A DNA stretch of 64,000 bases from Pseudomonas guariconensis (GTDB taxonomy: Bacteria; Pseudomonadota; Gammaproteobacteria; Pseudomonadales; Pseudomonadaceae), in NCBI RefSeq assembly GCF_015680235.1, contig NZ_JADLJL010000002.1, positions 62,001 through 126,000 on the forward strand, in the 5' to 3' direction. This document shows, one piece after another, positions 1 to 8,993 of the stretch (positions are counted from its first letter, which is position 1; the number at the start of each line of letters is the position of its first letter). The notes under the pieces are model-generated. The model made no database searches, was not told where the DNA came from, and saw nothing but the letters and a program-made list of their open reading frames with translations. Both the position numbers and the translations under genes were made by a program.

Positions 1-1
1 G

Positions 2-610
2 CTTGGCCAGCCGTTGCGGCGCGTGCAGGTGGACTCCCCGAAGGCTGCCGTGGGCGCCGGCATTGCCCTGATCACCGAAGACCGTAAGGGCGAAGGCCTG
101 CTGCTGAGCCAGTCGATCAGCGCCAACATCGCCTTGGGCAACTTGGGCGCCGTGTCCCGCGCCGGCATTCTCGACACCGACGCCGAGCGCGCCCTGGCCG
201 AGCGGCAGATCAACGCCATGCGCATCCGCAGCGCGAGCCCCGCGCAGGCGGTGGGTGAGCTGTCCGGCGGCAACCAGCAGAAGGTGGTGATCGGCCGTTG
301 GCTGGAGCGCGACTGCCAGGTGCTGTTGTTCGACGAGCCCACCCGCGGCATCGACGTGGGCGCCAAGTTCGACATCTATGGCCTGCTGGCGGAGCTGGCG
401 CGCCAGGGCAAGGCCTTGGTGGTGGTTTCCAGCGACCTGCGCGAGCTGATGCTGATCTGCGACCGCATCGCCGTGCTGTCCGCCGGCCGCCTGGTCGACA
501 CCTTCGATCGCGAGCGCTGGAGCCAAGACCAATTGCTCGCCGCGGCCTTCGCCGGCTACCAGAAACGTGACGCGTTGCTGCACGAGGCAGCGCCCAGGAT
601 GGCCCCATGA
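2..610 (+). CDS. rbsA: Ribose ABC transporter ATP-binding protein RbsA, C-terminal part
   Basis: ATPase that powers ribose import with RbsB and RbsC at the inner membrane. Only the second ATPase half is present; the gene starts before the window and is open at base 2. The ABC signature LSGGNQQ is encoded near 260-280 and is followed by a Walker B stretch LLFDEPTRGIDVG near 323-361, then the switch region VVVSSDLREL. The GGNQQK form of the signature is typical of sugar ABC transporters with duplicated ATPase domains (RbsA, XylG, MglA). The stop overlaps the rbsC start as ATGA, so the two are translationally coupled. Confidence 0.95.
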   Translation, partial: LGQPLRRVQVDSPKAAVGAGIALITEDRKGEGLLLSQSISANIALGNLGAVSRAGILDTDAERALAERQINAMRIRSASPAQAVGELSGGNQQKVVIGRWLERDCQVLLFDEPTRGIDVGAKFDIYGLLAELARQGKALVVVSSDLRELMLICDRIAVLSAGRLVDTFDRERWSQDQLLAAAFAGYQKRDALLHEAAPRMAP

Positions 611-1602
611 AAACCACACCCCTCGATACCCCGGGCAATACGCCTGTGCGCCGCAGCGGCACCTATTTTGGCCTGGGCACCTACCTGGGCCTGGCCGGTG
701 CCTTGTTGGCGATGATCGTGCTGTTCTCGTTCCTGAGCAGCCACTTCCTGTCCTACGCCACCTTCAGCACCCTGGCCAACCAGATACCCGACCTGATGGT
801 GCTGGCCGTGGGCATGACCTTCGTGCTGATCATCGGCGGCATCGACCTGTCGGTCGGCTCGGTGTTGGCCCTGGCGGCCTCGGCGGTCAGCGTAGCGATC
901 CTTGGCTGGGGCTGGAGCCCGCTGCCCGCTGCGCTGCTGGGCATGGCCGTGGCGGCGCTGGCCGGCAGCATCACTGGCGGCATCACTGTGGCCTGGCGCA
1001 TTCCTTCGTTCATCGTCTCCCTGGGCGTGCTGGAAATGGCTCGGGGCCTGGCCTACCAGTTCACCGACTCGCGCACCGCCTACATCGGCGATGCCTTCGC
1101 CTGGTTCTCCAACCCCATCGCCTTCGGTATCTCGCCGGCCTTCATCATCGCCTTGCTGGTGATCGTCCTCGCTCAGCTGGTGCTGACGCGCACCGTGTTC
1201 GGCCGCTACCTGATCGGCATCGGCACCAACGAGGAGGCCGTGCGCCTGGCCGGCATCGATCCACGCCCGTACAAGGTGCTGGTGTTCGCCTTGATGGGCC
1301 TGCTCGCGGGCCTGGCCGCACTGTTCCAGATCTCTCGCCTGGAGGCCGCCGACCCCAACGCCGGTGCCGGTCTCGAGCTGCAGGTGATCGCAGCCGTGGT
1401 GATCGGCGGTACCAGCCTGATGGGCGGGCGCGGCTCGGTCATCAGCACCTTCTTCGGCGTACTGATCATCTCCGTGCTGGCCGCGGGGCTGGCGCAGATC
1501 GGTGCGTCGGAGCCGACCAAACGCATCATCACCGGGGCGGTCATCGTCATCGCCGTGGTGCTCGACACCTACCGTAGCCGGCGCGCGGGCCGGCGGAACT
1601 GA
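607..1602 (+). CDS. rbsC: Ribose ABC transporter permease RbsC
   Basis: Inner-membrane permease that forms the ribose channel with RbsA. The 331-residue product is built almost entirely of hydrophobic segments and carries the family stretch IGGIDLSVGSVLALAA around residues 78-93 and VVIGGTSLMGGRG near residues 263-275, both typical of the branched-chain/ribose permease family. It starts at the ATGA overlap with rbsA and is followed by rbsR after four bases, so rbsA, rbsC and rbsR are one transcript. The RSRRAGRR tail is a positive-inside cytoplasmic end. Confidence 0.95.
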   Translation: MKTTPLDTPGNTPVRRSGTYFGLGTYLGLAGALLAMIVLFSFLSSHFLSYATFSTLANQIPDLMVLAVGMTFVLIIGGIDLSVGSVLALAASAVSVAILGWGWSPLPAALLGMAVAALAGSITGGITVAWRIPSFIVSLGVLEMARGLAYQFTDSRTAYIGDAFAWFSNPIAFGISPAFIIALLVIVLAQLVLTRTVFGRYLIGIGTNEEAVRLAGIDPRPYKVLVFALMGLLAGLAALFQISRLEAADPNAGAGLELQVIAAVVIGGTSLMGGRGSVISTFFGVLIISVLAAGLAQIGASEPTKRIITGAVIVIAVVLDTYRSRRAGRRN

Positions 1603-1606
1603 AACC

Positions 1607-2629
1607 ATGGCAACCATCAAAGACGTCGCGGCACTGGCGGGTATCTCCTATACCACCGTGTCCCATGTACTGAACAAGACCCGCCCGGTCAGCGAGCACG
1701 TGCGCCTGAAGGTCGAGGCGGCTATCGCCGAGCTCGACTACGTGCCCAGCGCCGTGGCTCGCTCGCTCAAGGCGCGTAGCACCGCCACCATCGGCCTGTT
1801 GGTGCCCAACAGCGTCAACCCGTACTTTGCTGAGCTGGCCCGGGGCATCGAGGACGGCTGCGAGCGCAACGGCTACTGCGTGATCCTCTGCAACTCCGAC
1901 GATAACCCGCAAAAGCAGCGCAGTTACCTGCGCGTACTGCTGGAAAAACGCATCGACGGCCTGATCGTCGCCTCGGTGGGCGAGGACCGCGACCTGCTCG
2001 AAAGCCTGGCGGGCGTGCGCACGCCCATGGTCATCGTCGATCGCGCCCTGGAAGGCGTGGATGCCGACCTGGTGCGCATCGACCACGAGCAGGGCGGCTA
2101 CCTCGCCACCCGCCATCTGCTGGACCTGGGCCATCGCGACATCGCCTGCATCGGCGGCCCGGCGGACACCGGTGCCAGCCAGCTGCGCCTGGCGGGCTTT
2201 CGTCGTGCCATGGCCGAGCAGGGGCTGCAAGTGCCGCAAGGCCGCGTACTGCATTGCGACTTCAGCAGCCCCGGCGGCCATGCAGCAGCCGGGCACTTGC
2301 TCGATGGCGCGCGCCCGACGGCAATCTTCGCCGGCAATGACATGATCGGCTTCGGCGTACTGCGCGCCGCCGCCGAGCGCAACATCAGCGTGCCCGGCGA
2401 GCTGTCGGTGGTCGGCTTCGACGACATCGAACTCAGCCGCTACGTCTACCCGCCATTGACCACCGTCGGCCAGTCGATCCGCGAGCTGGGCGAGAGCGCC
2501 GCACAGTTGCTGCTGTCGCGCATCGCTGTGCCTCGCAGCGGCGACGCCGAGCAGCGCATCGTCGCCCCGCGTATCGTGCTGCGCGAGTCCACCGGTCCGC
2601 GCCCGGACCTGTTCAATGATTACCGTTAA
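1607..2629 (+). CDS. rbsR: LacI-family ribose operon regulator RbsR
   Basis: Transcriptional regulator of the ribose operon, 340 residues. The N-terminus MATIKDVAALAGISYTTVSH is the classic LacI helix-turn-helix with the hinge helix near VPSAVARSLK. The rest is a periplasmic-binding-protein-like effector domain (TATIGLLVPNSVNPYFAE onward) expected to sense ribose or a derivative. The ATG at 1607 is chosen because it gives the exact family N-terminus; the frame is open 35 codons further upstream but that would run through rbsC. Lying inside the operon, it is probably co-transcribed and autoregulated. Confidence 0.93.
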   Translation: MATIKDVAALAGISYTTVSHVLNKTRPVSEHVRLKVEAAIAELDYVPSAVARSLKARSTATIGLLVPNSVNPYFAELARGIEDGCERNGYCVILCNSDDNPQKQRSYLRVLLEKRIDGLIVASVGEDRDLLESLAGVRTPMVIVDRALEGVDADLVRIDHEQGGYLATRHLLDLGHRDIACIGGPADTGASQLRLAGFRRAMAEQGLQVPQGRVLHCDFSSPGGHAAAGHLLDGARPTAIFAGNDMIGFGVLRAAAERNISVPGELSVVGFDDIELSRYVYPPLTTVGQSIRELGESAAQLLLSRIAVPRSGDAEQRIVAPRIVLRESTGPRPDLFNDYR

Positions 2630-2638
2630 GGAGGTGCC

Positions 2639-3547
2639 ATGAGCGCCAAGGTCGTGGTGGTCGGCAGCCTCAACATGGACCTGGTGGCCCGCGCCCAGCG
2701 CCTGCCCCGGGCCGGTGAGACCCTGGCCGGCGACAGCTTCTTCACCGTGCCTGGCGGCAAGGGTGCCAACCAGGCGGTGGCCGTGGCGCGCCTGGGGGCG
2801 AGCGTGGCGATGGTCGGCAACGTCGGCGATGATGCCTACGGCGAGCAACTGCGTCAGGCCCTGGAGCACGAAGGCATCGACTGCCAGGCGGTCGGCGTGT
2901 GCGAAGGTGTTTCCAGCGGCGTGGCGCTGATCACGGTGGATGCCGCGAGCCAGAACGCCATCGTCATCATTGCCGGGAGCAACGGGCGGCTGGCACCAGA
3001 GAGCGTGCAGCGTTTCGGCGCGCTGCTGCAGTCGGCCGAGGTGATCATCTGCCAGCTGGAAGTACCCATGGCCACGGTGGCCTGGACCCTGGCCCGCGGG
3101 CGCGAGCTGGGCAAGACGGTGATCCTCAACCCGGCACCGGCCACTGGCCCTTTGCCGGCGGACTGGTTCGCCCATATCGACTACCTCACTCCCAACGAAA
3201 GCGAAGCCCAGGCCCTGACCGGGCTGCCGGTCACCGATCTCGACAGCGCCCGCAGTGCCGGTGAGCGGCTGCTGGCCCTCGGGGCGGGCAGGGTGATCGT
3301 CACCCTGGGCGCGCAGGGCGCCTTGTTCGTCACGCCTGCGGGCAGCTGCCACTTCCCCGCGCCAGTGGTGCAGCCGCTGGACACCACGGCGGCGGGCGAC
3401 ACCTTTATTGGTGGGTTCGTCGCAGCCCTGGTGCGCGGCCTGGAGGAGGGCGAAGCCATCGCCTTCGGTCAGCGCGCCGCTGCGTTGTCGGTGACCCGCG
3501 CCGGTGCCCAGCCTTCGATTCCCTACCTGGCGGAGCTGGTGCCATGA
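2639..3547 (+). CDS. rbsK: Ribokinase
   Basis: Phosphorylates cytoplasmic ribose to ribose 5-phosphate with ATP. It is 302 residues, normal for the PfkB family. The substrate motif [15 protein letters not shown] is near residues 39-53 and the C-terminal catalytic/anion-hole motif [13 protein letters not shown], with the catalytic Asp in AAGD, is near residues 246-258. A strong ribosome site AAGGAGG at 2628-2634 fixes the ATG at 2639. The last codons overlap the rbsD start as ATGA. Confidence 0.95.
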   Translation: MSAKVVVVGSLNMDLVARAQRLPRAGETLAGDSFFTVPGGKGANQAVAVARLGASVAMVGNVGDDAYGEQLRQALEHEGIDCQAVGVCEGVSSGVALITVDAASQNAIVIIAGSNGRLAPESVQRFGALLQSAEVIICQLEVPMATVAWTLARGRELGKTVILNPAPATGPLPADWFAHIDYLTPNESEAQALTGLPVTDLDSARSAGERLLALGAGRVIVTLGAQGALFVTPAGSCHFPAPVVQPLDTTAAGDTFIGGFVAALVRGLEEGEAIAFGQRAAALSVTRAGAQPSIPYLAELVP

Positions 3548-3942
3548 AGAAGACCGGGGTGCTGAACATCGCGCTTTCGCGGGTGATCGCCGGGCTCGGT
3601 CATGGCGATATCGTGGTGATCGGCGATGCCGGGCTGCCGGTGCCGCCTGGGGTCGAGTTGATCGACCTGGCAGTGGTGCCAGGTGTGCCGGATTTCGCCA
3701 ATGTGTTGCGAGCAGTATTGGGGGAAATGCAGGTGGAGCGGCATGTGCTGGCCGAAGAGATGCTAGACGTCGCACCGCCTGCGCTGGTGATGGTGCAACA
3801 GTGCTCCGGGTTACTGGGCTCGCAGGCACTGTTGCCGCACCTGGCGTTCAAGGATCTTTGCCGGCAGGCCAAGGCCGTGGTGCGCACCGGGGAGTGCAAG
3901 CCCTACAGCAATATCGCCCTGGTGGCCGGCGTTACCTTCTAG
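3544..3942 (+). CDS. rbsD: D-ribose pyranase
   Basis: Interconverts the pyranose and furanose forms of ribose so that ribokinase can use it. The 132-residue protein has the family start [20 protein letters not shown] with the catalytic His at residue 20 and the C-terminal stretch [18 protein letters not shown] with the conserved Tyr and Asn. It is coupled to rbsK through an ATGA overlap. Its TAG stop (3940-3942) is inside the CTAG target duplication of the adjacent MITE, so the insertion kept the reading frame end intact. Confidence 0.94.
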   Translation: MKKTGVLNIALSRVIAGLGHGDIVVIGDAGLPVPPGVELIDLAVVPGVPDFANVLRAVLGEMQVERHVLAEEMLDVAPPALVMVQQCSGLLGSQALLPHLAFKDLCRQAKAVVRTGECKPYSNIALVAGVTF

Positions 3943-4080
3943 GCTCTGTCTGAAAAGTCTTGAGACGCCGGTCAGGCAAGGCGAAAACAGCCGAGGAAGC
4001 GGAGTTTACGGGTTGTAAATGAGCATTCCGAGGCTGTTTTCAACGCAGCATGACCAAGTATCAAGGCTTTCAGACAGAGC
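3943..4080. mobile_element. 138-bp MITE with IS5-type ends
   Basis: A non-coding element bounded by inverted ends GCTCTGTCTGAAAA (3943) and TTTCAGACAGAGC (ending 4080). It is flanked on both sides by CTAG (3939-3942 and 4081-4084), which fits the YTAR target duplication of IS5-family transposases. A second, inner inverted pair GAAAACAGCC / GGCTGTTTTC makes the whole element strongly palindromic. No transposase is encoded, so it would need one in trans. The IS5 family assignment is inferred from the duplication and end sequence only. Confidence 0.75.
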
Positions 4081-4093
4081 CTAGGCGGGGCCC

Positions 4094-4118
4094 TGTAGGA
4101 GCGGGCCTGCCCCGCGAT
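4094..4118. repeat. Pseudomonas REP-like palindrome
   Basis: TGTAGGAGCGGGCCTGCCCC and the bases after it form the GCGGG/CCCGC palindrome typical of the abundant extragenic REP sequences of P. putida. It sits directly after the MITE, in the gap before the nucleoside hydrolase gene. Confidence 0.6.
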
Positions 4119-4168
4119 CGGCTGCAACGCGGCCCCAAACCTCTCATCAAGGCAACAAGGAGTGCCTC

Positions 4169-5176
4169 ATGCTAAAGCACCTGCTACAAGGAGCCATCCT
4201 CATGTCCATCCTGGTCGCTACCACCCTCCAGGCCGCTCCACGCGACCTGATCATCGACACCGACCCCGGCGCCGACGACGTGGTGGCCCTGTTCCTGGCC
4301 ATGGCATCCCCGCAAGAGCTCAACATCCGCGCCATCACCACCGTCGCCGGCAACGTGCGCCTGGCCAAGACCTCGCGCAATGCCCGCCTGGCCCGCGAAT
4401 GGGCGGGCCGCGAGGACATCCCGGTATACGCCGGGGCAGGGCGCCCGCTGGTACGCAAGCCGATCTACGCCGCCGACGTGCACGGCGAAGAAGGCCTGGA
4501 AGGCGTCGAGGTGCACGAACCTCGCCAAGGCCTGGCCCAGGGCAACGCCGTGCAGTACCTGGTCGATACCTTGTCCAGCGCCGAGCCCCACAGCATCACC
4601 CTCGCCATGCTCGGCCCGCAGACCAACCTGGCCCTGGCGTTGATCCAGAAGCCTGAGATCGTCAAGGGCATCAAGGAAGTGGTGGTGATGGGCGGTGCCC
4701 ACTTCAATGGCGGCAACATCACCCCTGTGGCCGAATTCAACCTCTACGCCGATCCCCATGCCGCCGAGGTAGTACTGGCCAGCGGCGTAAAGCTCACCTA
4801 CGTGCCCCTGGATCTCACCCATAAGGTGATCACCAGCGAGGCCCGTTTCAAGCAGCTGGCCGCGGTCAACAACCAAGCCAGCCGGCGCGTGGTGGACATC
4901 CTCAACGTCTACGTCAAGCACGACATGGACCTGTACGGCATGCCCGGTGGCCCGGTGCACGACGCCAGCGTAATCGCCTACCTGCTCGAGCCCGAGTTGT
5001 TCAGCGGCCGCCGTGCGCACATGGTGATCGACAGTCGCGAAGGGCCGACCTTCGGCCAGACCGTGGTGGACTGGTATGGCGTGCTCAAGCAGCCTGCCAA
5101 CGTCTTGTGGTTGAACGAAGGCGACGCTCAGGGCTTCTTCGACCTGCTCAGCGTGCGCCTGGCTCGATTGCGATAG
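4169..5176 (+). CDS. Exported inosine-uridine-type nucleoside hydrolase
   Basis: Cleaves the N-glycosidic bond of ribonucleosides to give base and ribose. The calcium-binding signature LIIDTDPGADDVVALFLAM lies near residues 28-46 and a second conserved stretch DLTHKVI near residues 216-222. The first 22 residues form a signal peptide (MLKHLLQGAILMSILVATTL, then QA before APRD), so the enzyme acts in the periplasm. An AAGGAG site near 4157 supports the ATG at 4169. Its place after the ribose operon suggests that nucleosides are stripped outside the cytoplasm and the ribose taken up through RbsABC. The 3' end overlaps the convergent small gene by 29 bp. Confidence 0.9.
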   Translation: MLKHLLQGAILMSILVATTLQAAPRDLIIDTDPGADDVVALFLAMASPQELNIRAITTVAGNVRLAKTSRNARLAREWAGREDIPVYAGAGRPLVRKPIYAADVHGEEGLEGVEVHEPRQGLAQGNAVQYLVDTLSSAEPHSITLAMLGPQTNLALALIQKPEIVKGIKEVVVMGGAHFNGGNITPVAEFNLYADPHAAEVVLASGVKLTYVPLDLTHKVITSEARFKQLAAVNNQASRRVVDILNVYVKHDMDLYGMPGGPVHDASVIAYLLEPELFSGRRAHMVIDSREGPTFGQTVVDWYGVLKQPANVLWLNEGDAQGFFDLLSVRLARLR

Positions 5177-5360
5177 CCGCGTGCGGTGCGTAGCGCTCGA
5201 ACACCTGTTCGATGAAGCTACGCGCCGCCTCGCTGCCGCGGTCGCGCACCAGCAGGTCGATGGCGATCAGTAGCAATTCCTCGGGGGTGCCGGGGCTGTA
5301 GGCGCTCTGGCCCTCGGCCCATTTGACCTTGATGTCGGCATCGATGCTGTGGCTGCTCAT
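5148..5360 (-). CDS. Small conserved protein of unknown function
   Basis: I do not recognise a characterised family. The start at 5360 gives MSSHSIDADIKVKWAEGQSA and a 70-residue acidic, probably cytoplasmic protein with two amphipathic stretches (EELLLIAIDLLVRD and AARSFIEQVFERY). The frame is open 47 codons further upstream but that part reads as arginine- and proline-rich noise. The gene converges on the nucleoside hydrolase and overlaps its end by 29 bp. P. putida has a small hypothetical gene at this place, from memory. Confidence 0.6.
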   Translation of the reverse strand: MSSHSIDADIKVKWAEGQSAYSPGTPEELLLIAIDLLVRDRGSEAARSFIEQVFERYAPHAAIAIEPGAR

Positions 5361-5623
5361 GGAAGGCTCTCGTGGCGGGCCCGGGCTGTGGGTCGAACAC
5401 CTGACCTTGGCATTCGAAGGGAGGCGTGGTGCGCTCCGCTTGCAGCAGTAAATCATGCCTTTGCCCTGGCCGCACAGTGGCGCACCGGGCATCCGTCGCA
5501 AAATCCGGTCACGATTGGCTTTTGGCCTGAGGGGCTCGCTTCAGGCAGACTTGTCCGGTTTTGCAACAAATGTTGAATGGAGCTGTCGCATTAGGCAGTT
5601 CCCGTGATCGATTAGGAGGATTC

Positions 5624-5932
5624 ATGTTCCGTACCCGTGCTTACCTGGCGACCTTGCTGGCGGCTGCAGTCCTGGCAGGTTGCAGCACAGGCGGTTCTTC
5701 GGACCCAGCCACCCCGGCCGACAACGGCGGGCGCTGCGAAGCCAGCGCGGCCGACTTCACCATCGGCAAGCAGGCCACCCCTGAATTGCTCGAGCAGGCC
5801 CGCAAGGCCAGCGGCTCGCAGCTGGCGCGCATCCTCAAGCCCCACGACGTCATCACCCTGGAGTACCGCTCCGAGCGGCTGAACCTGAACGTCGACGACA
5901 AAGGCGTCGTCACCCGCGTCAACTGCGGCTAA
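5624..5932 (+). CDS. Lipoprotein of the I78 peptidase-inhibitor family
   Basis: The 102-residue product starts with a lipoprotein signal, MFRTRAYLATLLAAAVLAGC, with the lipobox LAGC at residues 17-20. The mature part ends in LKPHDVITLEYRSERLNLNV followed by DDKGVVTRVNCG, which matches the C-terminal core and terminal Cys of the I78 (potato-type elastase inhibitor) family; the paired Cys is at GGRC. The TAGGAGG site at 5613-5619 sets the start at 5624 although the frame is open upstream. Likely envelope-anchored and protective against proteases; the role is inferred from the family. Confidence 0.8.
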   Translation: MFRTRAYLATLLAAAVLAGCSTGGSSDPATPADNGGRCEASAADFTIGKQATPELLEQARKASGSQLARILKPHDVITLEYRSERLNLNVDDKGVVTRVNCG

Positions 5933-5948
5933 GCACGGCGCCCCCCTT

Positions 5949-5986
5949 AAGCCGGCGCGCCCCTGTGGGGGCCGGCTTGCCGGCGA
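5949..5986. repeat. REP-like palindrome
   Basis: AAGCCGGC (5949-5956) and GCCGGCTT (5971-5978) form a stable stem, and the right part reads GTGGGGGCCGGCTTGCCGGC, the standard Pseudomonas REP pattern. It may also help end transcription of the lipoprotein gene. Confidence 0.6.
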
Positions 5987-6007
5987 TTGAGTAATACCGA
6001 CGCCCAC

Positions 6008-6036
6008 AAAAAACCCGCCACGAAGGCGGGTTTTTT
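6008..6036. terminator. Bidirectional Rho-independent terminator
   Basis: A perfect stem CCCGCC/GGCGGG is flanked by A6 on the left and T6 on the right, so it can work in both directions. It lies between the convergent lipoprotein and cold-shock genes. Confidence 0.9.
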
Positions 6037-6051
6037 GTATTCGTATCCGAA

Positions 6052-6264
6052 TTACTCCGGACGAACCTGCGCAGCCTGCATGCCCTTCTGACCGCGCTCG
6101 GCAACGAAGGAAACGGTCTGGCCTTCTTTCAGGCTCTTGAAGCCGTCGGTTTCGATGGCCTTGAAGTGTACGAACAGGTCGTCGCCGCCGCCTGCTGGGG
6201 TGATGAAGCCGTAGCCTTTTTCATCATTGAACCATTTGACGGTGCCGTTTTGGCGATTGGACAT
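6052..6264 (-). CDS. Cold-shock domain protein (CspA family)
   Basis: Single-stranded nucleic-acid binding protein that melts RNA structure in the cytoplasm. The 70-residue product has RNP1 KGYGFITP and RNP2 DLFVHF, the two RNA-binding motifs, in the normal spacing, and is the usual length of the family. The start at 6264 gives [20 protein letters not shown]; further upstream codons are not family-like. A GGAG ribosome site is about 8 bases upstream. It ends just before the bidirectional terminator. Confidence 0.93.
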   Translation of the reverse strand: MSNRQNGTVKWFNDEKGYGFITPAGGGDDLFVHFKAIETDGFKSLKEGQTVSFVAERGQKGMQAAQVRPE

Positions 6265-6425
6265 GGGGTGAATCTCCAGAAACATGATTTTTATCGAGGG
6301 TGCAATGTCGCCGAGGCTACGCAGCACCGGCGACATCATAGTCTAATTCTGCGCATCTAGCGCCTGTTACCTTCGCAGGATACTGATCTACGGCAAACAA
6401 TGCGTAGATCGACCGCCAAAAGGCC

Positions 6426-6728
6426 TCAGCTTTTGGGGGCGCAGGCCTGCTTCACGGCGCTCTGGGCCCGCTGCATCAGCTTGGCATCGACGCCGTCCTT
6501 GCTGTCGAGGTCTTCGATTTCCGCCTTGGTGAAGTTTTTCTCGATGGCGTCGGCGCCACATTTGCAATGCTGGTCGGCCGTCTTGGCATCGACGCCTTGC
6601 GCGGTGGCCACCTGGACACACTGGTCCATGTAGGCGCCTTTCTTGCCGGCAGGCCATTCTGCCTGGGCCGCCACCGGCAGCAGCAGGGCGCTGGCAGCCG
6701 TCAGGGCCAGAAGAGACTGAAGTCGCAT
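6426..6728 (-). CDS. Small secreted protein with four cysteines
   Basis: The 100-residue product has a clear Sec signal MRLQSLLALTAASALLLPVA ending at AQA/EWPAG. The mature part has Cys in MDQCVQ, HCKCG and QAC, suggesting disulfides in the periplasm. The ATG at 6728 is chosen over a GTG at 6734 because the AAGGAG site (6738-6743) is 9 bases from the ATG but only 3 from the GTG. Function unknown. Confidence 0.75.
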   Translation of the reverse strand: MRLQSLLALTAASALLLPVAAQAEWPAGKKGAYMDQCVQVATAQGVDAKTADQHCKCGADAIEKNFTKAEIEDLDSKDGVDAKLMQRAQSAVKQACAPKS

Positions 6729-7065
6729 AACCACACACTCCTTGGGTTGAGTCTCATCAAGAGTAGGATGCTTCAGAGACTCTGAGGTGGAATTTTCCGA
6801 ACAAGTTCACCGAAGCGGTGTAATTTCCAAATATTTCTGCCTGGCGCCCAAGCCGCGTGCTAGGATGATCGGCTTGCAGCGCGTCCTCACGCGGCCTGCA
6901 TCCCATTTATCATTTTCCAGTCACTCTGGTTCGTCCCTGGCAGGCCGAAAGGTCTCTGCCACTGTGAGGCAGGCTTTCCCACGGGAAAGGCAGGGCGGAT
7001 CTTGTACTGGCTCATCCCAACCCATGTGACCTTTGGTAGGGGTCACCACTAGGAGAGGAGGCGCC
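6729..7065. promoter_or_regulatory. Divergent intergenic region with the thrS leader
   Basis: It separates the leftward secreted-protein gene from thrS. I see two small hairpins on the thrS side, GGCAG/CTGCC (6939-6960) and TTTCC/GGAAA (6975-6988), which may belong to a structured thrS leader. In enterobacteria ThrRS represses its own mRNA through tRNA-like stems, but I cannot show a tRNA-Thr mimic here. No convincing gene is present; the 80-codon frame at 6787-7029 lacks a ribosome site. Confidence 0.4.
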
Positions 7066-8988
7066 ATGCCCGTAATTACTCTTCCCGATGGCAGTCAACG
7101 TTCGTTCGACAAGGCCGTCACCGTTGCCGAAGTCGCCGCCTCCATTGGCGCAGGCCTGGCCAAGGCCACCCTGGCCGGCAAGGTCGACGGCAAGTTGGTC
7201 GATGCCTGCGACCTGATCGAGAACGACGCCACCCTGCAGATCATCACCCCTAAAGATGAAGAGGGACTGGAGATCATTCGTCACTCGTGCGCCCACTTGG
7301 TCGGCCACGCGGTGAAGCAGCTGTACCCGACCGCCAAGATGGTGATCGGCCCGGTGATCGACGAAGGCTTCTACTACGACATCGCCTACGAGCGCCCCTT
7401 CACCCCTGAAGACATGGCCGCCATCGAACAGCGCATGCAGCAGCTGATCGACAAGGACTACGACGTCGTCAAGAAGATGACCCCGCGCGCCGAAGTCATC
7501 GATGTGTTCAAGAGCCGTGGCGAAGACTACAAGCTGCGCCTGGTCGAGGACATGCCCGACGAGCAGGCCATGGGCCTGTACTACCACGAAGAGTACGTCG
7601 ACATGTGCCGCGGCCCGCACGTGCCGAACACCCGCTTCCTCAAGGCCTTCAAGCTGACCAAGCTGTCCGGCGCCTACTGGCGCGGCGACGCCAAGAACGA
7701 GCAGCTGCAGCGTGTGTACGGCACTGCCTGGGCCGACAAGAAGCAGCTGGCGGCCTACATCCAGCGCATCGAGGAAGCCGAGAAGCGCGACCACCGCAAG
7801 ATCGGCAAGCAGCTCGACCTCTTCCACCTGCAGGAAGAAGCCCCGGGCATGGTGTTCTGGCATGCCAACGGCTGGACCGTGTACCAGGTGCTGGAGCAGT
7901 ACATGCGCCAGGTCCAGCGCGAGAACGGTTATCAGGAAATCAAGACCCCGCAGGTCGTCGACCGCATTCTCTGGGAGCGCTCCGGCCACTGGTCCAACTA
8001 CGCCGAGAACATGTTCACCACCTCGTCGGAAAGCCGTGATTTCGCGGTCAAGCCGATGAACTGCCCGTGCCACGTGCAGGTGTTCAACCAAGGCCTCAAG
8101 TCCTACCGCGACCTGCCGCTGCGCCTGGCCGAGTTCGGCGCCTGCCACCGCAACGAGCCGTCCGGTGCGCTGCACGGCATCATGCGCGTGCGTGGCTTCG
8201 TGCAGGATGACGCGCACATCTTCTGCACCGAAGACCAGGTGAAGAAGGAAGCCGCCGACTTCATCAAGCTGACCTTGGACGTCTACAAGGACTTCGGCTT
8301 CACCGACATCGCTATGAAGCTCTCCACCCGCCCCGCCAAGCGCGTGGGTTCCGAAGAGCTGTGGGACCGCGCCGAAGGCGCCCTGGCCGATGCGCTGAAC
8401 GAGTCGGGCCTGGAATGGGAATACCAGCCGGGCGAGGGCGCCTTCTACGGCCCGAAGATCGAGTTCACCCTGCGTGACTGCCTGGGCCGTAACTGGCAGT
8501 GCGGTACCCTGCAGTACGACCCGAACCTGCCCGAGCGCCTGGATGCCAGCTACATTGCCGAAGACAACAACCGCAAGCGCCCGGTCATGCTGCACCGTGC
8601 TATCCTCGGTTCCTTCGAGCGCTTCATCGGCATGCTGATCGAGCACTACGCGGGTGTATTCCCGGCGTGGCTGGCGCCAACCCAGGCGGTGATCATGAAT
8701 ATCACCGACAAGCAGGCCGATTTCGCCCTCGAGGTGGAAAAAACGCTGAACGGAAGCGGTTTCCGTGCCAAGTCCGACTTGAGAAATGAGAAGATCGGCT
8801 TTAAAATCCGCGAGCATACTTTGCTCAAGGTCCCATACCTTCTGGTTATAGGGGACCGCGAAGTCGAAACGCAGACCGTTGCAGTACGTACCCGTGATGG
8901 CAAAGACCTGGGCTCCATGCCCGTCTCCCAATTCACTCAACTGCTCGCTGAAGCCGTAGCTCAGCGCGGTCGCCTAGAATCGGAGTAA
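7066..8988 (+). CDS. thrS: Threonyl-tRNA synthetase
   Basis: Charges tRNA-Thr. The 640-residue length is standard. The N-terminal TGS domain (residues 1-62) precedes the editing domain with the HxxxH pair in [14 protein letters not shown] near residue 73. The catalytic core shows the zinc-ligand Cys in MNCPCHV, the motif 2 region, and the motif 3 stretch [15 protein letters not shown]; a HGxx anticodon-binding domain ends the protein. The ATG at 7066 has the strong site AGGAGAGGAGG right before it, although the frame is open 11 codons upstream. The stop overlaps the infC initiation region. Confidence 0.97.
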   Translation: MPVITLPDGSQRSFDKAVTVAEVAASIGAGLAKATLAGKVDGKLVDACDLIENDATLQIITPKDEEGLEIIRHSCAHLVGHAVKQLYPTAKMVIGPVIDEGFYYDIAYERPFTPEDMAAIEQRMQQLIDKDYDVVKKMTPRAEVIDVFKSRGEDYKLRLVEDMPDEQAMGLYYHEEYVDMCRGPHVPNTRFLKAFKLTKLSGAYWRGDAKNEQLQRVYGTAWADKKQLAAYIQRIEEAEKRDHRKIGKQLDLFHLQEEAPGMVFWHANGWTVYQVLEQYMRQVQRENGYQEIKTPQVVDRILWERSGHWSNYAENMFTTSSESRDFAVKPMNCPCHVQVFNQGLKSYRDLPLRLAEFGACHRNEPSGALHGIMRVRGFVQDDAHIFCTEDQVKKEAADFIKLTLDVYKDFGFTDIAMKLSTRPAKRVGSEELWDRAEGALADALNESGLEWEYQPGEGAFYGPKIEFTLRDCLGRNWQCGTLQYDPNLPERLDASYIAEDNNRKRPVMLHRAILGSFERFIGMLIEHYAGVFPAWLAPTQAVIMNITDKQADFALEVEKTLNGSGFRAKSDLRNEKIGFKIREHTLLKVPYLLVIGDREVETQTVAVRTRDGKDLGSMPVSQFTQLLAEAVAQRGRLESE

Positions 8989-8993
8989 TGACT

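Noticed and set aside
1547-3829. Very long leftward frame opposite rbsR and rbsK
   Set aside because: A typical antisense frame of GC-rich coding DNA: low-complexity Ala/Gly/His/Gln composition with no start context, while the forward genes have clear family motifs.
6787-7029. 80-codon frame upstream of thrS
   Set aside because: No ribosome site, composition unlike protein, and it overlies the hairpins of the thrS leader.
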